Shown: positions 15,987 through 24,581 of the stretch, in pieces
Layout of the letters: the number at the start of each line of letters is the position of its first letter
Numbering within the stretch: position 1 is the first letter of the stretch
NCBI GenBank assembly: GCA_033763335.1
Contig: JANRKU010000028.1
Coordinates: 1-64,000, forward strand
Reading direction: 5' to 3'
Length of the DNA stretch: 64,000 bases
From: GCA-2794515 sp033763335
Lineage (GTDB): Bacteria > Chloroflexota > Anaerolineae > Aggregatilineales > Phototrophicaceae
Made by a program: the position numbers and the translations under genes
Notes under the pieces: generated by a model
The model's input: the letters and a program-made list of their open reading frames with translations, nothing else
What the model was told of the DNA's origin: nothing
Database searches by the model: none

Positions 15987-16760
15987 ATGCCCCTACAAAC
16001 CACCGCACGCGGAACACTCTATTATGCCGACCACCGCAAAACCGATTCGCCCTATATCCCCGTGATATTTATACATGGCGCTGGTGGGTCACATTTGGAC
16101 TGGTCAGCAGAACTCCGCCGATTGCCCCAAGCCAATGCCATCGCGCTCGATTTGCCCGCACATGGCAAAAGCGCCCCACCCCACCGCACCACCATCACCG
16201 ATTATGCCGAAGATGTGGTCGCATTGCTCAATGCCCTATCGCTCCCTCGCGCCATTTTTGCGGGGCATAGCATGGGTGGCGGGATTGCTCAACAAATTGC
16301 CCTGCTCCATCCAGAAAAAGTGGCAGGACTCATGCTCATCGGCACAGGGGCAAAATTAGCCGTGCATCCCGATATTTTGAACCGCATTATGACCGATTAT
16401 GAAGCCGTAGCCGATTTATTATCGGAATGGCTCTGGGGCGCAGATGTGCCACAATCTGTCAAAAATGCTACTAAAGACCAATTGCTCAAAACCCCCTCTG
16501 AGGTAACATACGGTGATTATACTGCGTGCAATGGCTTCGATAGTCGCGCAGAATTAAAAGCTATCGCCGCGCCCACATTGGTCATCAGTGGCACACATGA
16601 TAAAATGACACCACTCAAATATGGGCAATATCTGGCAGATAATATCCCCAATAGCACGCTCGCCATCATAGAGGGTGCTGGTCATATGTTGGGGCTGGAA
16701 CAAGCAGGGCAAGTCGCACAAATCGTCGCCAATTGGCTAGACAAATATCAGGGGAAATAG
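15987..16760 (+). CDS. Alpha/beta hydrolase
   Basis: 257 residues. FIHGAGGSHLDW forms the oxyanion loop, GHSMGGG near residue 95 holds the nucleophilic Ser, ISGTHDKMTP near 210 the Asp, and EGAGHMLGLE near 232 the His. The strand LDLPAHGKS is also typical. No lid domain specific to a known enzyme is recognised, so the substrate is unknown. It is 3 bp upstream of the next gene and probably cotranscribed. Confidence 0.88.
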   Translation: MPLQTTARGTLYYADHRKTDSPYIPVIFIHGAGGSHLDWSAELRRLPQANAIALDLPAHGKSAPPHRTTITDYAEDVVALLNALSLPRAIFAGHSMGGGIAQQIALLHPEKVAGLMLIGTGAKLAVHPDILNRIMTDYEAVADLLSEWLWGADVPQSVKNATKDQLLKTPSEVTYGDYTACNGFDSRAELKAIAAPTLVISGTHDKMTPLKYGQYLADNIPNSTLAIIEGAGHMLGLEQAGQVAQIVANWLDKYQGK

Positions 16761-16763
16761 ACC

Positions 16764-17189
16764 ATGCAACACATCAACCGCTTATGGCAAATGGTGAGCG
16801 CCGCCAATACCTTGCGTGATATGGCTCAAAAGACCAAAACCTATTATTTTGCCATTCAACCACATATGACCTTTTATTTGCATATTGCCGATGCAGAGGT
16901 AGAACTCATCCGATGGGAACGCCCCATGATAGAGATGACAGTCAGGCTTGATGGTGTATTCGGCTGGAAGGTCGCCGTAGACCAAGATGAAGCTGGGGTT
17001 TATGTGGCGGCACGGCGCAGACCCATTGTGGGGGAAATTTCCTATGGGCGCTTTGAGGTGCGTTGCCCCCGTGAAACGTATAATATTTTTCGGCTAGAGG
17101 GGTGCAAGCTAACCCTCAATGATGTGACGGGAGAATTTCATCTGCCCACACACAAGGTAGATAGCCCTTTGTTGCTCAGTGGGAAATAA
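16764..17189 (+). CDS. Hypothetical protein, 141 aa
   Basis: No signal peptide or membrane helix. It is rich in beta-type residue alternation (FYLHIADAEVELIRWER, IEMTVRLDGVFGW), which recalls putative adhesin-like DUF4097 beta-solenoids, but I cannot assign it. The immediate neighbour upstream is an alpha/beta hydrolase with a 3-bp gap, which suggests a shared transcript. Confidence 0.7.
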   Translation: MQHINRLWQMVSAANTLRDMAQKTKTYYFAIQPHMTFYLHIADAEVELIRWERPMIEMTVRLDGVFGWKVAVDQDEAGVYVAARRRPIVGEISYGRFEVRCPRETYNIFRLEGCKLTLNDVTGEFHLPTHKVDSPLLLSGK

Positions 17190-17318
17190 TTGGGCATAAC
17201 CTACTATCGTATTTTTACTTTGATGTTAATTCTATCAATCGCTTTACGGCAGGCGCTATTTTTTAGCAAATGTCACAAAATACTTGCTTGTAACGCTTAG
17301 TCAGCATAGAATCAAGTT

Positions 17319-18068
17319 ATGAATAAAGTGCATAATCTCCCAACAACCTATCGCACCTTGCGCGATTTATCGGCGCAAGATTTGGCATATTTACAAGAAA
17401 AATATGCTGATATTGCCCCCATCCTCCTCAATTTTTATGGGGATATTGTTTGGGGACAGGGACAATCGCCAATGGATGAATTGGTGAGTTGTATTTTGAG
17501 CCAAAGCACGACCGATGCCAATCGGGATAGAGGCTTTGCCCTCCTCAAAGAGGCATTTCCCACATGGGACGATGTGGCAAACGCGCCAACACCCGATGTC
17601 GTCGAAGCCATTCGTCCCGCAGGACTCGCCAATCAGAAAGCACCGCGTATTCAAAACGCCTTGCGCCGAATTTTTGCCGAGCGTGGCGATTATAATATTG
17701 ATTTTTTGGCGACCATCCCCATCGCAGAAGCCAAAGCATGGCTCATGAGTATAGATGGCGTTGGACCAAAAACCGCCGCCATTGTGATGTGTTTTGCCTT
17801 CAACCGCCCTGCTTTTCCTGTAGATACCCATATTCATCGGGTGAGCCAGCGTGTGGGGTTTTTATCAGATAAAACATCAGCCGATGATGCCCACCCTATC
17901 ATGGAAGCCATCGTCCCGTCCCACGACTATTATGCCTTTCACCTTCATCTCATCCGCTTGGGACGCGAAATTTGTACAGCCAGACGCGCTCATTGTGACG
18001 TGTGTCCATTGACCGCCCATTGTCGTTATTATCAGACCGTTTATAGGACATCGCATGAACCAGAATAA
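17319..18068 (+). CDS. nth: Endonuclease III / HhH-GPD base-excision DNA glycosylase
   Basis: 249 residues. The helix-hairpin-helix is SIDGVGPKTAAIVMCF, with the catalytic Lys in GPKTA and the catalytic Asp in FPVDTHIHR. The C terminus carries the iron-sulfur ligands Cys-x6-Cys-x2-Cys-x5-Cys (ICTARRAHCDVCPLTAHC). These features mean a bifunctional glycosylase/AP lyase for oxidised pyrimidines is likely. The end overlaps the following sensor-kinase gene by 14 bp. It is slightly longer at the N terminus than E. coli Nth. Confidence 0.9.
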   Translation: MNKVHNLPTTYRTLRDLSAQDLAYLQEKYADIAPILLNFYGDIVWGQGQSPMDELVSCILSQSTTDANRDRGFALLKEAFPTWDDVANAPTPDVVEAIRPAGLANQKAPRIQNALRRIFAERGDYNIDFLATIPIAEAKAWLMSIDGVGPKTAAIVMCFAFNRPAFPVDTHIHRVSQRVGFLSDKTSADDAHPIMEAIVPSHDYYAFHLHLIRLGREICTARRAHCDVCPLTAHCRYYQTVYRTSHEPE

Positions 18069-19899
18069 CGCCCGTATCACCGAAATCGAAATTGCCAATA
18101 TGCGGAACAACCTGAATCTATTGCGTAGCCAACTCAAGGCGGGGCGCATTGATGAGGCATTTTTTAACAAACAGATTGATAAGCTGGATAATTTGCTTTT
18201 GCGGGTAGGCGAGGAACAAGCGCATCAATCGCAAAGCTCAAAATTTGAAGCCCTCTACAATGTGAGCCGTATGTTGGGGTCATCACTCGATTTACAAGTC
18301 GTACTCGACCAAGTGATGGATGCGATTATTCAGCTCACCGCCGCCGAGCGCGGGTTTTTGATGTTGCGCGATGATGATGGTGGCTTACAAGTCAAAGCCG
18401 CGCGTAACTTTGACCAACAAAATTTGGATAGTAGCGATTTTAAGTATAGCCGTACCGTCTGTAATACCGTGATTGATAGCAAAAAGCCCATCCTGACCAC
18501 CAATGCCACCGAAGACCCCCGTTTTGCAGGGCAAGCCAGCATTGTGGCACAATCGCTACGGAGCATTATGGCGACCCCATTACGGGCGCGGGGGCAAGTG
18601 ATTGGCGTGGTTTATGTAGATAGTCGCGCTTTGGCGGGATTATTCCGCGAAACCGACCTCGCCGCGCTAGATGCGCTCTCATCACAAGCCGCCATCGCGC
18701 TTGATAACGCGCTCTTATTCAACGAAACAGACCAAGCCCTCAGCCAACGTGTGGAGCAATTGCGCCAATTGCGCCGTGTAGATATGTTGCTCAACGAGAC
18801 ACTAGATGCCGAAAAAGCTGTCCAATTCACACTGGAATGGGCATGTAAATTGGTCGGCGCGGAACGCGGACATTTTGCCTTGCTCATCGGCAATCCACCC
18901 ACTTTCGACACCCTCTATCATTATGGTATGGCAGAAAATGAGGCATTTTCTTGGACATTATTAACCCAATTCCCACCCGTAGAAGTCGCTATCAGCACAG
19001 GGCGCACGCTCCCCATCATGAGCGAAGATAATAATAGCGCCGCCCTCATTGTGCCATCGCTCAAAGACCAAGAAGTGCGCGGGATTATGGTCTTAGAACG
19101 CGCCCATCAACCGTTTAATGAAGAACAAGCAGACCTCGCAGAACGCATTATCACACGGGGCGCTGTGGCAATCGAAAACGCACTCCTCTATGAACGGGTA
19201 CAAGCCGCCAACAAAGCCAAAAGTGAATTTGTCGGCATTGTGGCGCATGACCTCAAATCGCCCATGACGGGCATTAAGGGCTATGCGGAATTGCTCATCA
19301 TGCTCGGTGGGTTGCAAGACAGCCAAGTGAATTATCTCAAGCGCATCAGCGACACCGTGACGCGCATGGAAATTTTGGTGCAAGATTTGGCGGATATTAG
19401 CCGTATCGAGAGTGGTCATTTCTATATGGAAGAACGCCGTGTCCGTGTGGCGGATGTGGTGCAAGCCGTACAAGATGGCACAATGCCACAGATTAAAGAA
19501 CGGAATCATACCTTTGTGATGGATATGCCCGATAACATGCCAGATTTATGGGTAGATTATTATCGCCTATTGCAAGTCCTCATCAATTTGGTGAGCAATG
19601 CTTATAAATACACCCCAGATGGTGGCACAATCACCCTAAAAATTCGCCCAGATGGAGAACGGGTGCTGTTTTCTGTCATTGATACAGGCATTGGTCTCAC
19701 CCGTGAGCAAATTGCCAAATTAGGGACAAAATTTTGGCGTGCAGATGATAATTTCACCCGTACCCAACCCGGTACAGGTCTTGGATTTTCCATCACCCGT
19801 AGTTTGGTGGAGCAAATGGGAAGCCAAATCGAAATCGCCAGTGTGCCACACGAAGGTAGCTCTTTTAGTTTTAGCATCGCCGTTTCACCAGAGGAATAA
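18055..19899 (+). CDS. GAF-domain sensor histidine kinase
   Basis: 614 residues, soluble. A coiled N terminus (1-70) is followed by two GAF domains (about 75-225 and 245-395), then the dimerisation domain with phosphoacceptor in FVGIVAHDLKSPMTGIKGYAELL and the ATPase domain with N box LVSNAYKYTPDGG, G1 box DTGIGL and G2 box GTGLGFSI. With no membrane helix it should sense a cytoplasmic small molecule through the GAF domains. No response regulator lies next to it. It overlaps nth by 14 bp. Confidence 0.92.
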   Translation: MNQNNARITEIEIANMRNNLNLLRSQLKAGRIDEAFFNKQIDKLDNLLLRVGEEQAHQSQSSKFEALYNVSRMLGSSLDLQVVLDQVMDAIIQLTAAERGFLMLRDDDGGLQVKAARNFDQQNLDSSDFKYSRTVCNTVIDSKKPILTTNATEDPRFAGQASIVAQSLRSIMATPLRARGQVIGVVYVDSRALAGLFRETDLAALDALSSQAAIALDNALLFNETDQALSQRVEQLRQLRRVDMLLNETLDAEKAVQFTLEWACKLVGAERGHFALLIGNPPTFDTLYHYGMAENEAFSWTLLTQFPPVEVAISTGRTLPIMSEDNNSAALIVPSLKDQEVRGIMVLERAHQPFNEEQADLAERIITRGAVAIENALLYERVQAANKAKSEFVGIVAHDLKSPMTGIKGYAELLIMLGGLQDSQVNYLKRISDTVTRMEILVQDLADISRIESGHFYMEERRVRVADVVQAVQDGTMPQIKERNHTFVMDMPDNMPDLWVDYYRLLQVLINLVSNAYKYTPDGGTITLKIRPDGERVLFSVIDTGIGLTREQIAKLGTKFWRADDNFTRTQPGTGLGFSITRSLVEQMGSQIEIASVPHEGSSFSFSIAVSPEE

Positions 19900-19905
19900 A
19901 TCATC

Positions 19906-20667
19906 ATGCACGTTTTTTTATCTCCTCATTTTGATGATGCCGTCCTCAGTTGTGGCGCGTATATCCGTTCCTTGACGGCAAAGGGAGTTAATGCCATCAT
20001 CATGACGGTGATGGGGGGCAACCCGCCCGACCCATTACCCCAAAGTCCGTTGATAGACGAGCTTCATGCGAGGTGGGATGTGGGCGAAAATCCGGTTGAC
20101 ATCCGCAAAAAAGAAGATGTGACCGCCGCCACCGCACTTGGCGCATTAACAGCGACCATCACCATCCCCGATTGTGTCTATCGCACGCATGAGGGTGTGG
20201 CACTTTATCAGACAGGGGAATCGTTGTTTGGCGATATTCATCCAAACGACCCCGCAATTGAAAAATTGCGCCTCGATGACCTCACCACCGAGACCTTTAT
20301 TAAAGCCGTCTATGTGCCAATGGGGGTAGGTAATCATGTCGACCATCAATTGGTGCGGGATGCGGGAATACGCCTGCATGACCAGCACCCCTCATTTGAG
20401 GTGTGGTTTTATGAGGATTATCCTTATAGCAGTGATGCCCAAAAATTAGCAGATGCCCAAAATTCATTTCGGCGCCCACTAGAATCAGTAACACACAAAC
20501 AAAAGCCGAGTGCAATGCGAGCCAAATATGGGGCAATTGCGTGTTACGAGTCGCAAATTAGCACATTTTGGGCTACTCTAAAGGAGATGCAACAGAGTGT
20601 GGAGGCGCACATGCGCGTTATCGGCAACGGCGACTTAGCAGAACGCTTTTGGCGAATCAGAGATTAA
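19906..20667 (+). CDS. PIG-L family deacetylase
   Basis: 253 residues. LSPHFDDAVLSCGA carries the metal-binding His-x2-Asp-Asp motif at the N terminus; VGNHVDHQLVRDAG near residue 148 supplies the third ligand region. The family removes N-acetyl groups from GlcNAc-type compounds, including bacillithiol and mycothiol precursors and glycans. It starts 6 bp after the sensor kinase stop and is followed 12 bp later by another kinase, so all three are likely one operon. Substrate unknown. Confidence 0.87.
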   Translation: MHVFLSPHFDDAVLSCGAYIRSLTAKGVNAIIMTVMGGNPPDPLPQSPLIDELHARWDVGENPVDIRKKEDVTAATALGALTATITIPDCVYRTHEGVALYQTGESLFGDIHPNDPAIEKLRLDDLTTETFIKAVYVPMGVGNHVDHQLVRDAGIRLHDQHPSFEVWFYEDYPYSSDAQKLADAQNSFRRPLESVTHKQKPSAMRAKYGAIACYESQISTFWATLKEMQQSVEAHMRVIGNGDLAERFWRIRD

Positions 20668-20679
20668 TTAGGAGACAGA

Positions 20680-21567
20680 ATGTCCGCATTAGATGAAGCA
20701 AAACAAGCATTGGCAGAACTATTAGAAAATGCGCGTGTGGGCAATATTATTCCAATTCGCCTCCCTAGCCAGATTGAGGCGATTCAATCTGCGATTGTCC
20801 AAGCAGAAAAAGAGCATCAAGATGAAATTGCCGATTTGCGCCGTAGACCGAGTGGCGATATTGAATCGGTGTTGCACGACAACGCCGAATTTATGCGTGT
20901 GGCAATTCACGACCTAAAAAATCCACTCGCCTCGATTAAAGGCTATTCCGATTTACTCAATAATCCTGCGATGGGTGGTGAATTGTCGCCCATGCAAAGC
21001 CAATTACTCCAAGTGGTGCGCTCCAATTCCAAACGGATGGAAGCCCTGCTCGAAGATATGAGCATTATGAACCGCTTGCGGGGGGGTGTCACCAAAGTGA
21101 ACCCCAAAATGGATATGTTCAAAAATATTGCGATGGTCATCGAAAAGAAATTGCGCCCCCTCGCAGAAGAATTGAACCGTCAATTGACATTTGAGATTCC
21201 ACAAGGACTCCCTTTATTAAATGTGGATGGTGATTTGATTGCCATCATCTTTAATAAATTGGTCGAGAACGCCCTGCGCTATTCGCCAGAAGGTGAAGGC
21301 AAGGTGACTGTGCGGGCGCGGGCAGAAGGTAGTTTGCTGGTTGTGGATGTGGAAGACAACGGCGTTGGGATGACACCAGAAGAAGTAGCTCGCTTGGGTG
21401 AATTATTCTTCCGTTCCGATAATGAAGTGGTACGGGCATTCAAAGGCAGTGGCTTGGGCATCCCCATCGCTTATGGCTTGGTAGATGTCTTGCGGGGCAA
21501 AATTACAGTCGAAAGCCAGCCCAATAAAGGCACACGCTTTGTCGTAACGTTTGAGGGCATGTCGTAG
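20680..21567 (+). CDS. Sensor histidine kinase without a recognisable input domain
   Basis: 295 residues. The N-terminal 60 residues look helical and charged; the H box is VAIHDLKNPLASIKGYSDLL near residue 78, the N box FNKLVENALRYSPEGEG, G1 DVEDNGVGM and G2 KGSGLGIPIAYGL. No GAF, PAS or membrane segment is seen, so another protein may provide the signal. AGGAG lies six bases before the ATG at 20680. The stop codon is embedded in a palindromic repeat. Confidence 0.9.
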   Translation: MSALDEAKQALAELLENARVGNIIPIRLPSQIEAIQSAIVQAEKEHQDEIADLRRRPSGDIESVLHDNAEFMRVAIHDLKNPLASIKGYSDLLNNPAMGGELSPMQSQLLQVVRSNSKRMEALLEDMSIMNRLRGGVTKVNPKMDMFKNIAMVIEKKLRPLAEELNRQLTFEIPQGLPLLNVDGDLIAIIFNKLVENALRYSPEGEGKVTVRARAEGSLLVVDVEDNGVGMTPEEVARLGELFFRSDNEVVRAFKGSGLGIPIAYGLVDVLRGKITVESQPNKGTRFVVTFEGMS

Positions 21568-21590
21568 GGACGACATATATGTCGTCCACA
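21565..21590. repeat. Short palindrome overlapping a stop codon
   Basis: GGACGACATA is followed at once by its inverse complement (21568-21587), flanked by GTAG and AC. It is a member of the dispersed palindrome family. The TAG at 21565-21567, the stop of the sensor kinase, is its first arm. Confidence 0.7.
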
Positions 21591-21637
21591 TATCAAATAT
21601 ATGCCGTCCAAAGCGCCATATTTAACAGTTTATCGCC

Positions 21638-21666
21638 TTTACACCTACCACCTTTCATGTTATAGT
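21638..21666 (+). promoter_or_regulatory. Candidate greA promoter
   Basis: TTTACA at 21638-21643 and TATAGT at 21661-21666 are separated by 17 bp; each matches the sigma-70 consensus at five of six positions. Transcription would start near 21673, giving a leader of about 100 nt. Confidence 0.65.
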
Positions 21667-21720
21667 ACGCGCCACAAAATTAAAATGTCATTTTGTAACA
21701 TTGTTAATTTGCAAATTTGG

Positions 21721-21741
21721 CACAGCCTCGCTGTGTCTTTT
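21721..21741 (+). terminator. Possible attenuator hairpin in the greA leader
   Basis: CACAGC-CTC-GCTGTG is followed by TCTTTT. It lies inside the predicted greA leader, about 35 bases before the start codon. The stem is short, so premature termination would be partial. Confidence 0.4.
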
Positions 21742-21774
21742 ACGATTTAGCTAACAATCAAAGGAAAGTCACTC

Positions 21775-22245
21775 ATGAATAATCCCCAATATCTCACTCA
21801 AGAAGGCATGGATGCCCTCGAAAAACGCCTCAGACAACTGATAGAAGTGCGCCGTCCCCAAATTGCAGAGCGCCTACGTCAATCGTTGGAAGAAGGCGGG
21901 GATTTGACCGAAAATTCCGAATATGAAGATGCCAAAAATGAACAGGCATTTGTAGAGGGTGAAATTGTCCGCCTAGAGACCATCCTCAGTAGCGCCACCC
22001 TCATCGAAGATGGTGGTAAGCGTGACCGCGTGACACCCGGGGCAATGGTGACACTCGTTGACCAAAATTCAAAAGAAACCGAGACCTTTCACTTGGTCGG
22101 GTCTGCCGAAGCCAACCCCCGCGAAGGCAAAATTTCGATTGAAAGCCCACTCGGTAAAGCCTTGATGGGCGCAAAAGTGGGGGACAAAGTGAAATACAAA
22201 GCCCCCGATGGCGAATTTGTTTTCAAAATCAAAGCAATCCAATAA
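21775..22245 (+). CDS. greA: Transcription elongation factor GreA
   Basis: 156 residues. GreA enters the RNA polymerase secondary channel and stimulates cleavage of backtracked RNA. The N-terminal coiled coil holds GDLTENSEYEDAKNEQAF, whose acidic tip is the functional site, and the C-terminal domain has the SPLGKALMGAKVGDKV block. AAGGAAAG precedes the ATG at good spacing. The lysS gene follows by 19 bp, and the pair is probably cotranscribed. Confidence 0.97.
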   Translation: MNNPQYLTQEGMDALEKRLRQLIEVRRPQIAERLRQSLEEGGDLTENSEYEDAKNEQAFVEGEIVRLETILSSATLIEDGGKRDRVTPGAMVTLVDQNSKETETFHLVGSAEANPREGKISIESPLGKALMGAKVGDKVKYKAPDGEFVFKIKAIQ

Positions 22246-22264
22246 AAGGACAACACTATCCATT

Positions 22265-23800
22265 ATGGTATGGCAACCCACCAACACCGTTGAGCAAGAC
22301 CGTTGGCAAAAAGCCAATGAACTCGAAGCGCAAGGGGTGGTACTCTATCCACCCCGCGCCCACCGCACCCACACCTGCGCCCAAGCCACAGACCTCATGA
22401 CCACTCACGAAGCAGGTGGTGGCACCCCAGAAAACACCCCTACTGTGACCGTATGCGGACGCATTAGACGCGCCAACATCAAGGGCAAAGTATCGTTCAT
22501 GCACATTGAGGACGAAAGCGGTCGGATTCAGATTTTTCTGCGCGTGAATGATATGGATGAGGCGGTTTATAACCGTATCAAAGAAAAATTAATTGACATG
22601 GACGATTTTGTCCAAGTCACAGGCGCACTCATGCGTACCCAAGCGGGCGAAATTAGTGTGCGCGTGGCAGAAATTATTTTGTTGGCAAAATCCCTTAGCC
22701 CTCTGCCTGTCATTAAACAAGAAGTACAAGCAGATGGCACAACAGTTGAACATGGTGAATTTACTGATAAAGAGGCACGCTATCGCCAACGCTATGCCGA
22801 TTTAGCCGTGCATAAAGATGTGCGCGATGTATTTATCAAACGTGCCAAAGTCGTCAAATCGGTGCGGAACTTTTTGGATGGTGAAGGCTTCTTAGAGGTC
22901 GAAACACCCATTTTGCAACCCATTTATGGTGGTGCGGCGGCACGTCCATTCACCACCTATCACAATGAGCTAGAGCAAGATATTTATCTGCGAATCAGCT
23001 TTGAATTGTATCTCAAACGACTTCTCGTGGGCGGATTTGATGCCGTCTATGAAATTGGGCGCGATTTCCGTAATGAGGGGGTGAGCTTTAAGCACAATCC
23101 AGAATTTACACAGGTGGAATTTTATAAAGCCTATGCCGATTATCATGATGTGATGGATTTAACCGAGCGCATGGTCGCCTATACCGCCGAGCAGGTGAAT
23201 GGCACACCCATCACCACCTATAAAGGCGAAACGATTAACCTTGCTCCCAGTTGGAAACGTATCACCATGCGCGAGGCGATTCGCCAATTCACCGAAATTG
23301 ATTATATGGACTTCCCCACCGCGCCAGAACTAGAAGCAGAAATTCGCAAATTTGATAATAAACCCCTCAAACCGAATCAGACATGGGGCAAATTGGTCGA
23401 ACATCTCTTTAGTGAATATGTGGAGAAAAAACTCATCCAACCGACTTTCATCATGGATTATCCGCGTGATATTTCACCATTTGCCAAACGCATCGCAGGC
23501 GATGAGTTGCATGTGGAGCGCTTCGAGTTTTATATTGCGGGGATGGAGATGGGCAACGCCTTCACCGAACTCAACGACCCGCGTGACCAAGAAGCTCGCT
23601 TTTTGGATATGGCAGAATTGTATGATAAAGATGCCGATGAAGAAACGCCGTTGGATGAAGATTATCTGCGTGCCATGCGCTTTGGGATGCCTCCCAATGG
23701 TGGCTTCGGCATGGGCATTGACCGCCTGACGATGTTGCTCACCGACCAGCACAGTATCCGCGATGTGCTGTTGTATCCACATTTGAAAGATGAGAAATAA
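22265..23800 (+). CDS. lysS: Lysyl-tRNA synthetase, class II
   Basis: About 511 residues from ATG 22265, in the usual range. The N-terminal OB-fold anticodon domain (about 55-160) has VCGRI and GKVSFMHIEDESGRIQIFL. The catalytic core has FLEVETPILQPIYGGAAARPF, motif 2 RDFRNEGVSFKHNPEFTQVEFY and motif 3 GGFGMGIDRLTMLL. An upstream in-frame ATG at 22208 would overlap greA and does not fit the family. An inverted-repeat hairpin follows the stop. Confidence 0.96.
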   Translation: MVWQPTNTVEQDRWQKANELEAQGVVLYPPRAHRTHTCAQATDLMTTHEAGGGTPENTPTVTVCGRIRRANIKGKVSFMHIEDESGRIQIFLRVNDMDEAVYNRIKEKLIDMDDFVQVTGALMRTQAGEISVRVAEIILLAKSLSPLPVIKQEVQADGTTVEHGEFTDKEARYRQRYADLAVHKDVRDVFIKRAKVVKSVRNFLDGEGFLEVETPILQPIYGGAAARPFTTYHNELEQDIYLRISFELYLKRLLVGGFDAVYEIGRDFRNEGVSFKHNPEFTQVEFYKAYADYHDVMDLTERMVAYTAEQVNGTPITTYKGETINLAPSWKRITMREAIRQFTEIDYMDFPTAPELEAEIRKFDNKPLKPNQTWGKLVEHLFSEYVEKKLIQPTFIMDYPRDISPFAKRIAGDELHVERFEFYIAGMEMGNAFTELNDPRDQEARFLDMAELYDKDADEETPLDEDYLRAMRFGMPPNGGFGMGIDRLTMLLTDQHSIRDVLLYPHLKDEK

Positions 23801-23820
23801 ATTATCGTTTTGTATTTTAG

Positions 23821-23854
23821 ATGCGACTGAGTTTCTTCATAAGCTCAGTCGCAT
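23821..23854 (+). terminator. Inverted repeat after lysS
   Basis: ATGCGACTGAG and CTCAGTCGCAT, 11-bp perfect arms with a 12-base loop, lie 20 bases after the lysS stop. There is no immediate T-run, so termination is likely but not certain. Confidence 0.55.
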
Positions 23855-23900
23855 TGACACGTTTTTATAATCGTGATACTATACCAACAGTATTGTTGGT
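23854..23900 (+). promoter_or_regulatory. tetR promoter with operator O1
   Basis: TTGACA at 23854-23859 and TACTAT at 23877-23882 are 17 bp apart. A perfect dyad, ACCAACA-GTAT-TGTTGGT, occupies 23883-23900 directly after the -10 box, where a bound repressor would block initiation. A closely similar dyad lies before the next gene at 24521. Confidence 0.75.
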
Positions 23901-23913
23901 TGGGAAATATTTT

Positions 23914-24492
23914 ATGAGTCATTCAGAGGCGCGTGAGCGTGTTTTACAAGCGGCTGAACAATTATTTTCTGAACGAGGCTATACGGCTGTAACAATCAAA
24001 GATATTGCGATTGCCGCAGGCATTCATCATGCTTCTCTCTATCATCATGCACCGGGTGGAAAAGAACAGTTATACATTGAAGTCACAACACGCATGTTAG
24101 AACGGCATCGGCAAGGAATTGCCAATGCTATTCAGGATGGTGGTATAGACCTACGAAATCAGCTACATAAAATTGCTATCTGGTTTTTATCTCACCCACC
24201 CATGGATATGATTCGCATGGTACATTCTGATATATCTGCCATCGAAGCGACCTCAGCCCATCAACTCTTGTACCTTGCCTTTGATGCAATTTTGGTGCAA
24301 CTCGAAGGGATTCTTAGGCAAGCACAAAATCGGGGTGAGATTAGGTCTTATCATATTGGGACAATGGCTGGGGCGCTTTTCTCTGCGATTCAGGGTCTAC
24401 ATACCCTGCCAGAAGCCTACCTAGAAAAACCCCGTCAAGAAATGGCAGATGAGATTATTGATATGTTCATTGCAGGCATGAAGCATTCCTGA
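23914..24492 (+). CDS. TetR family transcriptional regulator
   Basis: About 192 residues. The N-terminal DNA-binding domain reads RERVLQAAEQLFSERGYTAVTIKDIAIAAG, then the recognition helix IHHASLYHHAPGGKEQLY. The C-terminal ligand domain is unassigned. I start at ATG 23914, since the longer reading would run through the promoter and operator. The dyad ACCAACAGTATTGTTGGT upstream suggests autoregulation, and the related site before the TspO-like gene suggests control of the two downstream genes. The region looks more A+T-rich than its neighbours. Confidence 0.9.
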   Translation: MSHSEARERVLQAAEQLFSERGYTAVTIKDIAIAAGIHHASLYHHAPGGKEQLYIEVTTRMLERHRQGIANAIQDGGIDLRNQLHKIAIWFLSHPPMDMIRMVHSDISAIEATSAHQLLYLAFDAILVQLEGILRQAQNRGEIRSYHIGTMAGALFSAIQGLHTLPEAYLEKPRQEMADEIIDMFIAGMKHS

Positions 24493-24520
24493 GTAGGTTC
24501 AAAATTTTTTTATCCACAAA

Positions 24521-24559
24521 ACCAACAAACTTGTTTGTAGAGTAATTTTCAGTTATCGT
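24521..24559 (+). promoter_or_regulatory. Promoter with operator O2 before the TspO-like gene
   Basis: ACCAACA-AACT-TGTTTGT at 24521-24538 matches operator O1 at 14 of 18 positions. It overlaps a candidate -35 (TTGTTT, 24531-24536), paired at 17 bp with TATCGT at 24554-24559. Repression by the adjacent TetR protein is the natural reading. Confidence 0.65.
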
Positions 24560-24581
24560 ATCTTATTGGAAAGGAAAAATC

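Noticed and set aside
23821..23913. An N-terminal extension of the TetR protein.
   Set aside because: The DNA holds a hairpin, a promoter and an operator, and the family begins at ATG 23914.
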